A DNA stretch of 64,000 nt from Desulfobacteraceae bacterium (GCA_024230435.1 JAAERL010001167.1:1-64000), one strand, 5' to 3'. Counted from the first letter of the stretch, positions 27,836 through 36,693 are shown. Numbers and translations are program-made. The notes: generated by a model not told the origin, from the letters alone.

Positions 27836-29452
27836 ATGACTTTAAAGCCAACTCATGGAAAAATTTTAGACAAAAAAAACAAAAGTTTATCAGACATCGC
27901 CGAATACAAAAATACTAAAGAGGCTTTGGACCAGGCACATCAAAGCCTTCTTACTGTCATGAACAATATCGATGCCTGCATTTACGTCACAGACCTGCAA
28001 ACCCAGGAAATATTGTTCATGAATCGCCCTGCAAAAGAAAAGTTTGGTGGAGACTACACCGGCCAGGTCTGCTGGCGGGCATTTTACGAACTTACGCGCC
28101 CGTGTGATGATTGTAATAAAGACCAGCTAATCGATCAAACCGGTCAGCCTACAGGTTTGCATGTCCGGGAAAAATTAAATGCTGACACGGGCTGCTGGCA
28201 TATTAATCATGATCGCGCTGTCAAATGGATTGACGGCCGCTATGCGCGTGTCCAAATTGCCACAGATATAACTAAAGTTAAGGAGTTTGAAAAAGAACGT
28301 ATAGACGCGGAGGCCCAGATGCGGCAGGCCCAAAAATTAGAGGCAATGCAAACCCTGGCTGCAGGAATCGCAAAAGATTTTAATGGTATGTTATCGTCAA
28401 TTCTGAACTATGCCGGCAGCGCCCTGGATGAAGCACAGAACAACCGCACATCGGTTCCTTTTTTGCGCGAGATTATAAAAGCAGGTCACCAGGCCAAAGA
28501 GCTGGCGCATCAAATACTCACTTACAGCAGACGGACGGAAAACATATTCAAACCTATTCAAATAAAACCTATCATCAATGAAGCCTTAAAATCGCTAAAA
28601 ACCTCTTTACCGTCAACTATCAAAATTGAAAGCAATTTAATCAGCGAGGCCATTGTAGAAGCCGATTCAACTCAAATACACCAAGTCATAATGAATCTTT
28701 TCTCCAATGCATGTCACGCCATGCGCGAGCAAGGCGGTGTGCTGACCGTAGGGCTCACCAAAGAAGTCCTGTCAAACAATTTTACACGTCATTATCCAGG
28801 TATGTTACCGGGAAACTATCTCCGGCTTGAGGTCAGCGACACAGGGCACGGCATTTGCCCGTCCATCGTCGACAAACTATTCGACCCTTATTTTACAACA
28901 AAAACAGATAAAAAAGGCTCTGGAATTGGCTTGTCAGTTGTTCAAGCAATTATTCAAAACTGTGGCGGCGCTATTTCAGTAGGCAGCCGGGCCGGTGAAT
29001 TGACGACATTTAAAATCTATTTACCCATTTTTCTTCAGACAGCAGTCTATTCACCCGCAGATGAAAGTATTGCAGCCTCAGGCAATGAACGAATCTTATT
29101 TGTTGATGATGAACCGGACTTAGCCGAGCTTGGCGGGCGCCTGCTAAAAAAAATGGGCTATCAAGCCACCATTTGCACAAGCAGCGCCGACGCATTGGCC
29201 TTGTTTAAAAAAACACCGAATGAATTCGATCTGCTTGTTACCGATATGACCATGCCCACTATGACGGGAGATATCCTGTCAAAAAAAATACGCGCCATAC
29301 GGCCCGATATCCCAATTGTAATCTGTACGAGTTACAGTGAAAAGGTCACCTGGGAAATGATTGAACAATTGGCAATCCGTTCGGTTATCATGAAGCCGCT
29401 GGCGCTCAATGAAATGGCGCTTTGCATTCGGCAAGCGTTAGATGACAAATGA
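27836..29452 (+). CDS. PAS hybrid histidine-kinase-like protein with Lys at the phospho-acceptor site
   Basis: 538 residues, no membrane helix. PAS domain (about 38-150) with a Cys-containing loop (CWRAFYELTRPCDDC), DHp (about 165-235), ATPase domain (about 275-400) with NLFSNACHAM, DTGHGI and GSGIGLSVV boxes, and a C-terminal receiver (about 420-536) with DDE, TDMTMP phospho-acceptor Asp and KPL lysine. The H-box reads AAGIAKDFNG: the His expected in GGIAHDFNN is Lys180. Normal autophosphorylation at His is therefore not expected; it may act as a pseudokinase, a phosphatase, or a receiver partner of other kinases. Convergent with the ferredoxin gene. Confidence 0.9.
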   Translation: MTLKPTHGKILDKKNKSLSDIAEYKNTKEALDQAHQSLLTVMNNIDACIYVTDLQTQEILFMNRPAKEKFGGDYTGQVCWRAFYELTRPCDDCNKDQLIDQTGQPTGLHVREKLNADTGCWHINHDRAVKWIDGRYARVQIATDITKVKEFEKERIDAEAQMRQAQKLEAMQTLAAGIAKDFNGMLSSILNYAGSALDEAQNNRTSVPFLREIIKAGHQAKELAHQILTYSRRTENIFKPIQIKPIINEALKSLKTSLPSTIKIESNLISEAIVEADSTQIHQVIMNLFSNACHAMREQGGVLTVGLTKEVLSNNFTRHYPGMLPGNYLRLEVSDTGHGICPSIVDKLFDPYFTTKTDKKGSGIGLSVVQAIIQNCGGAISVGSRAGELTTFKIYLPIFLQTAVYSPADESIAASGNERILFVDDEPDLAELGGRLLKKMGYQATICTSSADALALFKKTPNEFDLLVTDMTMPTMTGDILSKKIRAIRPDIPIVICTSYSEKVTWEMIEQLAIRSVIMKPLALNEMALCIRQALDDK

Positions 29453-29496
29453 ATGATTGGCCTTCGATTTTAGGCAATTGGCCGAAAAAAAAACGC

Positions 29497-29787
29497 CTAA
29501 CAACAGCCCGAGTCTCCGCAAGATGCATTTTCCTTACCCTTAATCCATGACTGAATAATATAGCTTGCGCAACCTACTCCGGGGGTTACGGACAGGGCCC
29601 CTGTGGAGCAATTATTTGTACAAGCGCCACACTCCATGCAGCCGTCAAGATCCGCAATATGTGCTTTTTTACTGTTCATGGCCAATACGCCATGAGGGCA
29701 AACCTGGGTACAAACACTGCAGCCAACGCAAAGCTCTGAATTCAAGGCCAAGGTTACAACGTTATTGATATAGCGAAGTTCTTTCAT
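29497..29787 (-). CDS. hgcB: HgcB-like 2[4Fe-4S] ferredoxin (mercury-methylation type), hgcA not adjacent
   Basis: 96 residues. Two cluster motifs: C20-x2-C23-x2-C26-x3-C30-P and C50-MECGAC-C60, followed by C73 in GVGCASYIIQSW and a terminal Cys pair C95-C96 with C90 nearby. The CMECGAC motif, the lone Cys at 73 and the vicinal Cys tail are the hallmarks of HgcB, the electron donor to the corrinoid protein HgcA in mercury methylation. HgcA is normally encoded just upstream, but here 366 bases without an intact gene are followed by a CheY-like gene. It could be HgcB with hgcA elsewhere, or a look-alike ferredoxin. The ATG has an AAGGAA ribosome site. Confidence 0.65.
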   Translation of the reverse strand: MKELRYINNVVTLALNSELCVGCSVCTQVCPHGVLAMNSKKAHIADLDGCMECGACTNNCSTGALSVTPGVGCASYIIQSWIKGKENASCGDSGCC

Positions 29788-29812
29788 CTTTATTTATTTC
29801 CTTATGATTTGC

Positions 29813-30054
29813 TTATGTCAGATTATAAGGCAAAACTTGGTTCATGGCAATCCGGCGGGTATCCAATACCACGCTTGCGGTGGGATAAGCTGTGTTGTCA
29901 CAGGTATACCGGCTGTCCAGGATCGCAACATTGTGTCATGCGGCCCGAGTTGGCGCAGGCGCCAGTCCAATCCCCGATGTTTTCCTGTTGTGTGCATATA
30001 CCAAGGCCTTGAACCTGAAAATATCAGGTGCAGCAAAGTCAACAAGACCTTATT
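29813..30054 (-). pseudogene. Possible decayed coding remnant upstream of the ferredoxin
   Basis: One minus-strand frame reads protein-like sequence (GLVDFAAPDIFRFKALVYAH, then a TGA at 29936-29938, then HNVAILDSRYTCDN and RRIAMNQVLPYNLT) up to a TAA at 29813-29815. A neighbouring frame provides a plausible upstream continuation (ALFVLDNKV). This pattern of a broken frame with low-complexity-free sequence suggests a gene remnant. I do not recognise the family, and it does not resemble HgcA. Confidence 0.3.
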
Positions 30055-30153
30055 GTCCAAAACAAATAGCGCTCATTTCCAGATTAAAATATAATGGTGA
30101 GGCATGACTTGGCAAAAAAAATTTAGAAAAGGTAATGCTCCATAAGCAAAGCA

Positions 30154-30534
30154 TCAATCTTTGGGTTTTAATTTCAAAATACCCTTGGCGCGTTCTAACA
30201 ATTGGTCACCCTTAAAGGGTTTGACCACATAATCGCGAACTCCCATTTTAACAATTTTCATTACATTTTCCTTGCCGGACTCAGCAGTGAGCATGATGAC
30301 GGGAATTCCTTTTAATTCTTTCTCAGATTTCATTTTTTCCAGCATTTCAATACCTGTCATAACCGGCATGGTAATATCAAGAACGATTAGGTCCGGTTTT
30401 TCTTTGTTCGCCAAAGCCAAACCTTCAACACCATTTTCCGCTTCAAATAGCTGACAATTATACGGTGAAAAAGCTTTTTTTACAATCATTCGAATGGTTT
30501 TACTATCATCTACGGTTAAAACTTTATAAGCCAT
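30154..30534 (-). CDS. CheY-like single-domain response regulator
   Basis: 126 residues, one receiver domain only. The acidic pair is in TVDDSKTIR, the phospho-acceptor Asp is in LIVLDITMPVMTG, the switch Thr is in MLTAESG and the lysine is in VVKPFKG. With no output domain it must act by protein contact, for example at a flagellar motor, a kinase or as a phosphate relay step. It is divergent from a hybrid kinase and Hpt pair 660 bases away that could phosphorylate it (inference). Confidence 0.92.
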   Translation of the reverse strand: MAYKVLTVDDSKTIRMIVKKAFSPYNCQLFEAENGVEGLALANKEKPDLIVLDITMPVMTGIEMLEKMKSEKELKGIPVIMLTAESGKENVMKIVKMGVRDYVVKPFKGDQLLERAKGILKLKPKD

Positions 30535-30600
30535 AGTGTTCCTCCAGAGACTTGTTCTGTATCCTTAAATAATTTACTTTTCATGAATCATACACATTGG

Positions 30601-30735
30601 GCACTGGTTCAGTTGTATGGCAACAATTATAAAATCAAAAACTTACGATTAAAGTTGGGTCAACGCAAACTTCTTGACTTTTCAGAGAAAAATAGTTTGT
30701 CCAGCCATTGGTTTGCATATAGCTAAATCAGCGCC
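30601..30735 (-). repeat. Dispersed repeat family C, copy 1 (reverse orientation)
   Basis: Read on the minus strand this contains AGCTATATGCAAACCAATGG followed by ACAAACTATTTTTCTCT and, near its end, TTGATTTTATAATTGTTG and CTGAACCAGTGC. A second copy lies at 62384-62512 on the plus strand. It fills part of the gene-free stretch 30535-31196, in which I see no gene. Confidence 0.75.
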
Positions 30736-31196
30736 ACCGATTGAACATCATTTGAATATCGTTCCAATATTATCAAGTTCCTATTGTTTAACGGCATTTC
30801 CAGAAATATCTTTAGATATTTTCATTCTGAAAACAGATTTTTTCCTAACCTTAAGTTTACCTTCATTACTTATTTTTAAAGCCGGTCAGCTTAAACAGTA
30901 TCATCCAGGCGCAGTTGCAAAACATGATCTTATGATAAAAACGGATTCTTATATGTGATGGATGATCCAATTGTTGATGTGCGGTATATTTTCATATTAT
31001 TTCCCGCTTATTGGATTAAAGTGGGTCCGGATAATGACCGATATACAATTCGATAAACAAAACCGGCGGCAAATGCATCCTCGGCAAATGCTTTCTAAGA
31101 GCTTGAAAGTGATCTGCGCTTTAATTGTTGGATTCAAAAAACTATAGAATGAATCTGATATTTTTCAATTAGGCAAAACAGCTCAGGAATCTTCGG

Positions 31197-33278
31197 ATGT
31201 CAGACAGGACCACTATTTTAGAATTGGTCAAACGGGTGCAGACTCTTGAAATTGAGCAGGAAAAATCAAGACTCACTCAAAAAGATTTAAAAAAAGGCGA
31301 AGAGCGTTTCCGGCTTATCTCCGAAACGATTCATTTCGGTGTTTTTGAAATCAATAATTCCGGCAGCTGTTTATATACCAATACCCGCTACCAACAAATC
31401 TTTCAAATCGATCTTATAAAAAGCCTGACAACGCTGTGGATTGATTATGTAGATGAACAGGACAAAGAGCATATACTGGAGAAGTGGCAAGACTCAGTTG
31501 AAAATATGGTAACCTTTTCTGAAGATTTGCGCATTGTAACAACAAAGGGAAACAGGCTTTGGGTACACGTTCACAGTTCACCTGTTTTTTCGGATGAAGG
31601 TGCGCGCTATACCGGAACCATTGAAGACATTACCGAACGAAAAAAAAATGAGCATGAGCTCAAAGTCGCCATGAAAGCCGCTGAGACCGCCAATCTGGCA
31701 AAAAGCCAGTTCCTGGCGAACATGAGCCATGAAATCCGCACGCCAATGAACGGTGTTATTGGTTTTACAGACCTTTTGCTGGAAACCGGACAAAGCGAGC
31801 TTCAGGTAGATTACACCAAAACCATCAAACGCAGCGGCGAAGCTTTGCTTTCCCTGATCAACGATATTCTAGACTTTTCAAAGATTGAGTCCGGCGAACT
31901 GGAATTTGAAGTCATTGAATTCGATCCAGAATTGCTGGCCTATGATGTTTGTGAATTGATCCGCCCTAAAATCATAGATAAACCTATTGAATTGTTATGC
32001 AACATCGGTGAAGAAGTACCGACGCTGGTCAAAGGCGATCCTTTACGATTCAGGCAGGCCTTGACCAATTTGATGGGCAATGCTCCAAAATTCACACAAA
32101 AAGGGGAAATCAGCCTGTCCATGGATTTAGAGAAACAAAACGATGAAAAGCTACTGATTCATGTCCGGGTGTCGGATACCGGTATTGGCATTTCCCCGGA
32201 AAAAAGAAAAACCATTTTCGAACCCTTTCAGCAAGCCGATGGTTCCACCACTCGTAAATTCGGAGGAACCGGCCTGGGCCTATCCATCTGCAAACAACTC
32301 GCCACGTTGATGGGAGGTGACACCTGGGTGGAAAGCCAAGAGGCAAAAGGCAGTATTTTTCATTTGACTGCCTGGTTTTTTAAAGCCGCTAATCATAGTC
32401 CTCAACGTTTTGCGCCGGCCAATTTAACTGGAAAACGAACCTTGCTTGCTGAAGACCACGCCGGAAATCGCAAAATTCTGGAAAAAATGCTAATCAATGC
32501 AAAAATGGAAGTTTTCAGTCTCAACGGCGGGATGAATGTCATCGAAGCCCTTCAACACGCGGATGATAAGGGCAATCCATTTGATCTTTGCTTGTTGGAT
32601 ATGGACATGCCTGACATTGACAGCCATACGATGGCCCGACAAATAAGATCTTCAGATACCGGCATTAAATCAATCCAACTCATTGCCTTGTCAGCTACTC
32701 TGGAAAGAGACGCTCCAAAATGTGAGCAGTCCGGATTCAATGGATTTTTGGCCAAACCTGTGCGCCGTGAACGCCTTATTCAAATGATCAGCCGCCTATT
32801 GGCTGAAAAAACGGCAGGCGTTACAAGCAAAAATAAAGCAACCAAGCATCCCGGCAAAATGCACACCCAGTATAGTGTTCGCGAAGCCATGAAACACTCG
32901 GTGCGCATTCTTTTAGCTGAGGATAACCCCGTTAACCAAAAACTGGCAATTATGATGCTGGGTAAAGCAGGTTATAAGGTTGATGTGGCGGCCACTGGTA
33001 AAGAGGCCGTTCTTAAGTACTCATCTGCGCCTAAAGATTACGATCTTGTTTTCATGGATGTGCAAATGCCGGAAATGGACGGAACAGAGGCTACGAAATT
33101 GATACGCGAAATGGGATATATGGACGTTCCAATCGTAGCCATGACAGCCCACGCCATGAAAGGGGACCGGGAAAAATGTATTAACTCCGGAATGAACGAT
33201 TACATTACAAAACCTATTAAACGAGAAACTGTTTTCGAAATGATTGATAAATTTATCTTAAGAAAGGGTGCGTCATGA
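31197..33278 (+). CDS. Cytoplasmic hybrid sensor histidine kinase (PAS-HisKA-HATPase-REC-REC)
   Basis: 693 residues with no membrane helix. A short coiled coil (1-35) is followed by a PAS/PAC domain (about 36-150), DHp with MSHEIRTPMNG (H178), an ATPase domain with NLMGNAPKFT, DTGIGIS and GGTGLGLSI, and two receivers. The first receiver has D468 in LLDMDMPD but an AEDHAGN front, and the second has a canonical AEDNPVNQ, D621 in FMDVQMPEMDG and KPI. The architecture is that of BarA/ArcB-like phosphorelay kinases. The stop overlaps the Hpt gene start (ATGA), so the two are coupled. Confidence 0.93.
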   Translation: MSDRTTILELVKRVQTLEIEQEKSRLTQKDLKKGEERFRLISETIHFGVFEINNSGSCLYTNTRYQQIFQIDLIKSLTTLWIDYVDEQDKEHILEKWQDSVENMVTFSEDLRIVTTKGNRLWVHVHSSPVFSDEGARYTGTIEDITERKKNEHELKVAMKAAETANLAKSQFLANMSHEIRTPMNGVIGFTDLLLETGQSELQVDYTKTIKRSGEALLSLINDILDFSKIESGELEFEVIEFDPELLAYDVCELIRPKIIDKPIELLCNIGEEVPTLVKGDPLRFRQALTNLMGNAPKFTQKGEISLSMDLEKQNDEKLLIHVRVSDTGIGISPEKRKTIFEPFQQADGSTTRKFGGTGLGLSICKQLATLMGGDTWVESQEAKGSIFHLTAWFFKAANHSPQRFAPANLTGKRTLLAEDHAGNRKILEKMLINAKMEVFSLNGGMNVIEALQHADDKGNPFDLCLLDMDMPDIDSHTMARQIRSSDTGIKSIQLIALSATLERDAPKCEQSGFNGFLAKPVRRERLIQMISRLLAEKTAGVTSKNKATKHPGKMHTQYSVREAMKHSVRILLAEDNPVNQKLAIMMLGKAGYKVDVAATGKEAVLKYSSAPKDYDLVFMDVQMPEMDGTEATKLIREMGYMDVPIVAMTAHAMKGDREKCINSGMNDYITKPIKRETVFEMIDKFILRKGAS

Positions 33279-33592
33279 ATTTTAAACAGCTTGGCGCTGA
33301 TTTAGGCCTGGAAGAGGACGAATACCGGGAACTTATAGATATTTTCATTGAATCTACTGGCGTTGCTTTAAAACAGCTGCGAAATGCGATAACTGAAAAC
33401 GACTTTGAAAACATGCTCCTCAGCGCGCACACCATAAAAGGCGCCTCAGGAAATCTGGGTTTGAAAGATATCAATGCTTTGGCATGTAAAATAGAATTGC
33501 AGGTAATAAACGAAAAATTGGATTCCATTTATGAAGATATAAAAGATTTAAGCGCGTATTTCAAAAGGATAGAATCTTTTGTAAGCTCTTAG
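33275..33592 (+). CDS. Hpt phosphotransfer protein
   Basis: 105 residues, a single histidine-containing phosphotransfer four-helix domain. The active site is AHTIKGASGNLG with H52. It should shuttle phosphate between the receivers of the preceding hybrid kinase and a separate response regulator. Its start overlaps the kinase stop by 4 bases. The TAG stop overlaps the first bases of a family D repeat, so the original C-terminus may have been trimmed. Confidence 0.92.
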   Translation: MNFKQLGADLGLEEDEYRELIDIFIESTGVALKQLRNAITENDFENMLLSAHTIKGASGNLGLKDINALACKIELQVINEKLDSIYEDIKDLSAYFKRIESFVSS

Positions 33593-33750
33593 AGCCTGTT
33601 TGGGAATTATTAAATCGGCTGCTAAAGCGCCAAAACTGCCCAAGATGCCATATATTTCGCCAAATAGGCCGGTTATGCATCTCAAATTGCGGCATTTTGT
33701 CCCCGCCCTGGCGCGTTTTCGTCAAATTTGCTAATTACCAAACAGGTGCT
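33591..33750 (+). repeat. Dispersed repeat family D, full-length MITE-like copy
   Basis: It starts AGAGCCTGTTTGGGAATTAT and ends TAATTACCAAACAGGTGCT, imperfect terminal inverted repeats about 160 bases apart. The inner segment AAATCGGCTGCTAAAGCGCC and the next bases recur, inverted, near 62690-62730. No coding capacity. Confidence 0.65.
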
Positions 33751-33808
33751 TGAAAAAAACGATCCCAATATGGTAAAAGTATAATCTTTTTGATACCGTG
33801 GAATCGTC

Positions 33809-34720
33809 ATGAAGCCAAACAAACGCCCTGCCGAACTCGCCCTTTGGGTAAGCCGCACTATAGAAACAGGCATAAACGCCGGTCATGATGTCCTGCACTA
33901 TTTAGAGACCACATTTGGATCTGCAAATCTTGAACATGTGCTATCAACCGGCAGCGATGGTGAAACCGAATCGCTGATTGACCTGATCTTTTTCCCGGAT
34001 AAATCTATCCAGGCAGCTTATGAGCAAACCTGGGGAAAATTTGTTTTTTCGATTCCCGAACAACAACAGGTTATCGATCACGTCAATGCTGGTAAGCTGG
34101 TGGCAACCGTATCAATGCCGAAACACTCAGGCTCGCCTGTGAGCTTGAAGGTTCCTGATTTTGCCATAGCATCTTTTGTTCACCGGCTGAACATCACCCG
34201 GAAAATTCCTCATTCCATTCTTACACTTGTTGAAAAACATTATCCGCAAAGCCGGCAAACGGCCATCAGGGTCCACCTGCGCAACACCGCAGTAAATTGG
34301 CATCGGACACAAACCGAATTGATGAGCCAATACATGACCAAAATGCCACAGACGCATCAAGATTATAACACCGGATTATCGCTGTTGCTAAGTCTGCTTT
34401 GGGAACAAAAAACAGATGAACCGCCTTACGATTTTTTAATTCGAAAAAAAAACTACTATTTTCAAATATTATGCAAGGCCGAAGAGTTTGAACGAAAACG
34501 CATGGCGGGCAACATGGAAATTCTCATGCTCCAGGGAGAGCGTAACGTATACGGTCAAGACAAAGAATTAAAGCAATCTATGAAACTCATTGATAAAATA
34601 TGTCAAAACCTTTTCGGGAGAACCGAATTCTTTACCCAGCCGATGAATCATTATATCCAAAACAGTCTGGACAACACACCGGCAGCAAGCATAGATACAA
34701 TTTTGAAAACAATCCTATAG
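33809..34720 (+). CDS. Conserved-looking hypothetical protein
   Basis: 303 residues, soluble, no signal peptide, no Cys cluster and no motif that I recognise. The sequence is mixed alpha/beta in composition, with a helical, charged C-terminal half (EEFERKRMAGNMEILMLQGE). Codon use and lack of low-complexity sequence support a real gene. It precedes lolA and nadA on the same strand with a 66-base gap, so it may be co-transcribed with them, but no functional link is evident. I cannot assign a role. Confidence 0.7.
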   Translation: MKPNKRPAELALWVSRTIETGINAGHDVLHYLETTFGSANLEHVLSTGSDGETESLIDLIFFPDKSIQAAYEQTWGKFVFSIPEQQQVIDHVNAGKLVATVSMPKHSGSPVSLKVPDFAIASFVHRLNITRKIPHSILTLVEKHYPQSRQTAIRVHLRNTAVNWHRTQTELMSQYMTKMPQTHQDYNTGLSLLLSLLWEQKTDEPPYDFLIRKKNYYFQILCKAEEFERKRMAGNMEILMLQGERNVYGQDKELKQSMKLIDKICQNLFGRTEFFTQPMNHYIQNSLDNTPAASIDTILKTIL

Positions 34721-34786
34721 CTGAAAGAAGCTGTTTACAAATCATGACAACTGCCGTAAACAGTATTTTTTTGAATGGAGAACGAC

Positions 34787-35452
34787 ATGAAAAAATATTA
34801 TATAAGTATAGGTATTATCTGTCTAATGTTATCTGGCATCCCGGTCTGGGCGGCGCAACCCAATACCGGTTCGATCGATAAAATTCTTAAAGGAATAGAA
34901 AAACGCTACGAGGGCAAAGGATTTTCAGCCACTTTTTTTCAGGAATCAACCCTGAAAGCCATGCAAATCACCGATACAGCCGAGGGAAACCTGACAGTGA
35001 AACGTCCTGGCAAAATGCGCTGGCAATATATCTCGCCTGACGAGCAGACCATTATTACCGATGGCAATTCACTATGGGTCTACAGACCTGCGGATAATCA
35101 GGTAATGATAGGCAAGGCGCCTGATTTTTTCGGTCAAGGTAATGGGGCAGGCTTTTTATCGGATATTGCATCGATTAGGAGCAATTTTGAAATTACCTTG
35201 CACACCGCCAAAAATGACCAATACCACAGGTTGCAGTTGTTACCCAAAAATCCTACGCCGGATTTAACCAAAATCATTCTCTCGATTGACAAATCAACCT
35301 ACCAAGCAGATCAGGTTTTGACATATAACACTTATGGTGATCAAACCCGTATCATCCTGAAAAAATACCGTTACAATCTCGATTTTAATGACGCTTTATT
35401 CAATTTTACGATACCTGAGGGAGTTGACATTGTTCACATTGATAAGCCATGA
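34787..35452 (+). CDS. lolA: Outer-membrane lipoprotein carrier protein LolA
   Basis: 221 residues from the ATG at 34787, preceded by GGAG; four extra codons upstream are unlikely. It has a signal peptide of about 24 residues ending in VWAAQ. LolA is the periplasmic chaperone that carries lipoproteins from LolCDE to the outer membrane. Family signatures: FSATFFQEST, GNLTVKRPGKMRWQY, IITDGNSLWVY and FLSDIASI. The stop overlaps the nadA start (ATGA). Confidence 0.93.
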   Translation: MKKYYISIGIICLMLSGIPVWAAQPNTGSIDKILKGIEKRYEGKGFSATFFQESTLKAMQITDTAEGNLTVKRPGKMRWQYISPDEQTIITDGNSLWVYRPADNQVMIGKAPDFFGQGNGAGFLSDIASIRSNFEITLHTAKNDQYHRLQLLPKNPTPDLTKIILSIDKSTYQADQVLTYNTYGDQTRIILKKYRYNLDFNDALFNFTIPEGVDIVHIDKP

Positions 35453-36363
35453 GCTTTGGAGTAAGTAAAATGCAACAAGAAATAAAAAAACTGGCCGGGC
35501 AACGCAAGGCGATCATCCTTGCGCATAACTATCAACCACCACAAATCCAGGACATTGCCGACTTGTGCGGTGATTCTCTGGAATTAAGCCGCAAGGCGGC
35601 CCAAACCGATGCTGAGGTTATTGTTTTTTGCGGTGTGCATTTTATGGCGGAAACCGCTTCAATTCTCTCTCCGGATAAAAAAGTGCTTTTACCACGCCAG
35701 GACGCGGGCTGCCTGATGGCCGATATGATTACAGCCGAGTGCCTAAAAGCAAAAATTGATGATTTGCCGCCCATGCCGGTAGTCACCTATGTCAACTCAA
35801 CGGCTGAAGTTAAAGCGCTTTCAACCATTTGCTGCACCTCGGCAAATGTTGTTCAGGTTGTAAACACTCTGGATTCCAATGAAATGTTACTGACTCCTGA
35901 CCGGAACCTGGCCATGTACGCAGCTTCCCAAACCGGGAAAAAAATACATATATGGGATGGCTATTGCCCGACTCATGAGTGGCTCAAACCCGAGGATGTT
36001 CAAAAGGCAAAGGCGGCTCATCCCAACGCGATTTTTATAGCTCACCCGGAATGCCGTCCTGAAATCCTGCAATTGGCCGATAGTATTGCCAGTACATCCG
36101 GCATGCTGCGCATGGCCGCTAAATCCGATGCCGATGAATTTATTGTGGGAACTGAAAACGGTCTGCTCTATCCTCTCCAAAAGGCCAATCCCGGCAAAAC
36201 GTTCTATCCGGCCTCTGAAAAAATGATTTGCAAAAACATGAAAAAAATAAGCCTGTCCGATGTCTTACACTGCCTTGAAAGCTTGGAAGGCGAAGTTAAA
36301 GTGGACGAGAAAATACGCCGGCCGGCCCTTAAAGCCGTTGAGCGCATGCTTGAAACTATTTAG
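35449..36363 (+). CDS. nadA: Quinolinate synthase NadA
   Basis: 304 residues. NadA condenses iminoaspartate with DHAP to give quinolinate for NAD synthesis, using a [4Fe-4S] cluster. The three Cys ligands expected in the short NadA type are visible: C88 (DAGCLMADM), C173 (GYCPTHEW) and C261 (MICKNMKK). AHNYQPPQIQD and CGVHFMAETA are also conserved. It is translationally coupled to lolA. nadB and nadC are not in the window. Confidence 0.97.
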   Translation: MSFGVSKMQQEIKKLAGQRKAIILAHNYQPPQIQDIADLCGDSLELSRKAAQTDAEVIVFCGVHFMAETASILSPDKKVLLPRQDAGCLMADMITAECLKAKIDDLPPMPVVTYVNSTAEVKALSTICCTSANVVQVVNTLDSNEMLLTPDRNLAMYAASQTGKKIHIWDGYCPTHEWLKPEDVQKAKAAHPNAIFIAHPECRPEILQLADSIASTSGMLRMAAKSDADEFIVGTENGLLYPLQKANPGKTFYPASEKMICKNMKKISLSDVLHCLESLEGEVKVDEKIRRPALKAVERMLETI

Positions 36364-36429
36364 AGGTCTAAAAAAAGGGCTATATTTTCTTTAAATAGAT
36401 CAATCAGCCTCTATGGGCTTAAAAGTTTA

Positions 36430-36472
36430 CCCCTGCATACCCGGCATATGCGCCGTGCGTGCAGGGGCTTTT
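36430..36472 (+). terminator. Rho-independent terminator after nadA
   Basis: CCCCTGCA (36430-36437) pairs with TGCAGGGG (36460-36467), with further pairing of CCGGC with GCCG inside, followed by CTTTTAG. It is well placed to end the lolA-nadA transcript. Confidence 0.7.
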
Positions 36473-36535
36473 AGATAGTAAAAATTATTGGGAGCGTTTA
36501 GCGTTAGCCGATTTGCTGGCGCCTTAAAAATCAAC

Positions 36536-36693
36536 TTAGGCGATTGGCGGAAAAGAATATACCAGATTGAGCTTCGATTTTTTTTCGTATTCAAGGCGCG
36601 CCAAAGTTTTACTGATCAGTTTGCATACTTTACGTATTCGCACCTTTGGCATAACGCACAAGACGGGAAAAAAGACATACGAGATGGTATTCT
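36536..36693 (+). repeat. Dispersed repeat family A, copy 2
   Basis: It starts TTAGGCGATTGGCGGAAAAG, then TTCAAGGCGCGCCAAAG, CCTTTGGCATAACGCACAAG and ends GACGGGAAAAAAGAC plus ATACGAGATGGTAT. It has about 17 extra bases in the hairpin loop compared with copy 1. It lies between nadA and yebC. Confidence 0.8.

Noticed and set aside
29936-29938. In-frame TGA as selenocysteine
   Set aside because: No CxxU/UxxC-type context, no evident SECIS hairpin, and the frame is also broken upstream; decay is simpler.
30674-30958. 94-codon plus-strand frame
   Set aside because: Runs through a dispersed repeat copy and shows no protein character.
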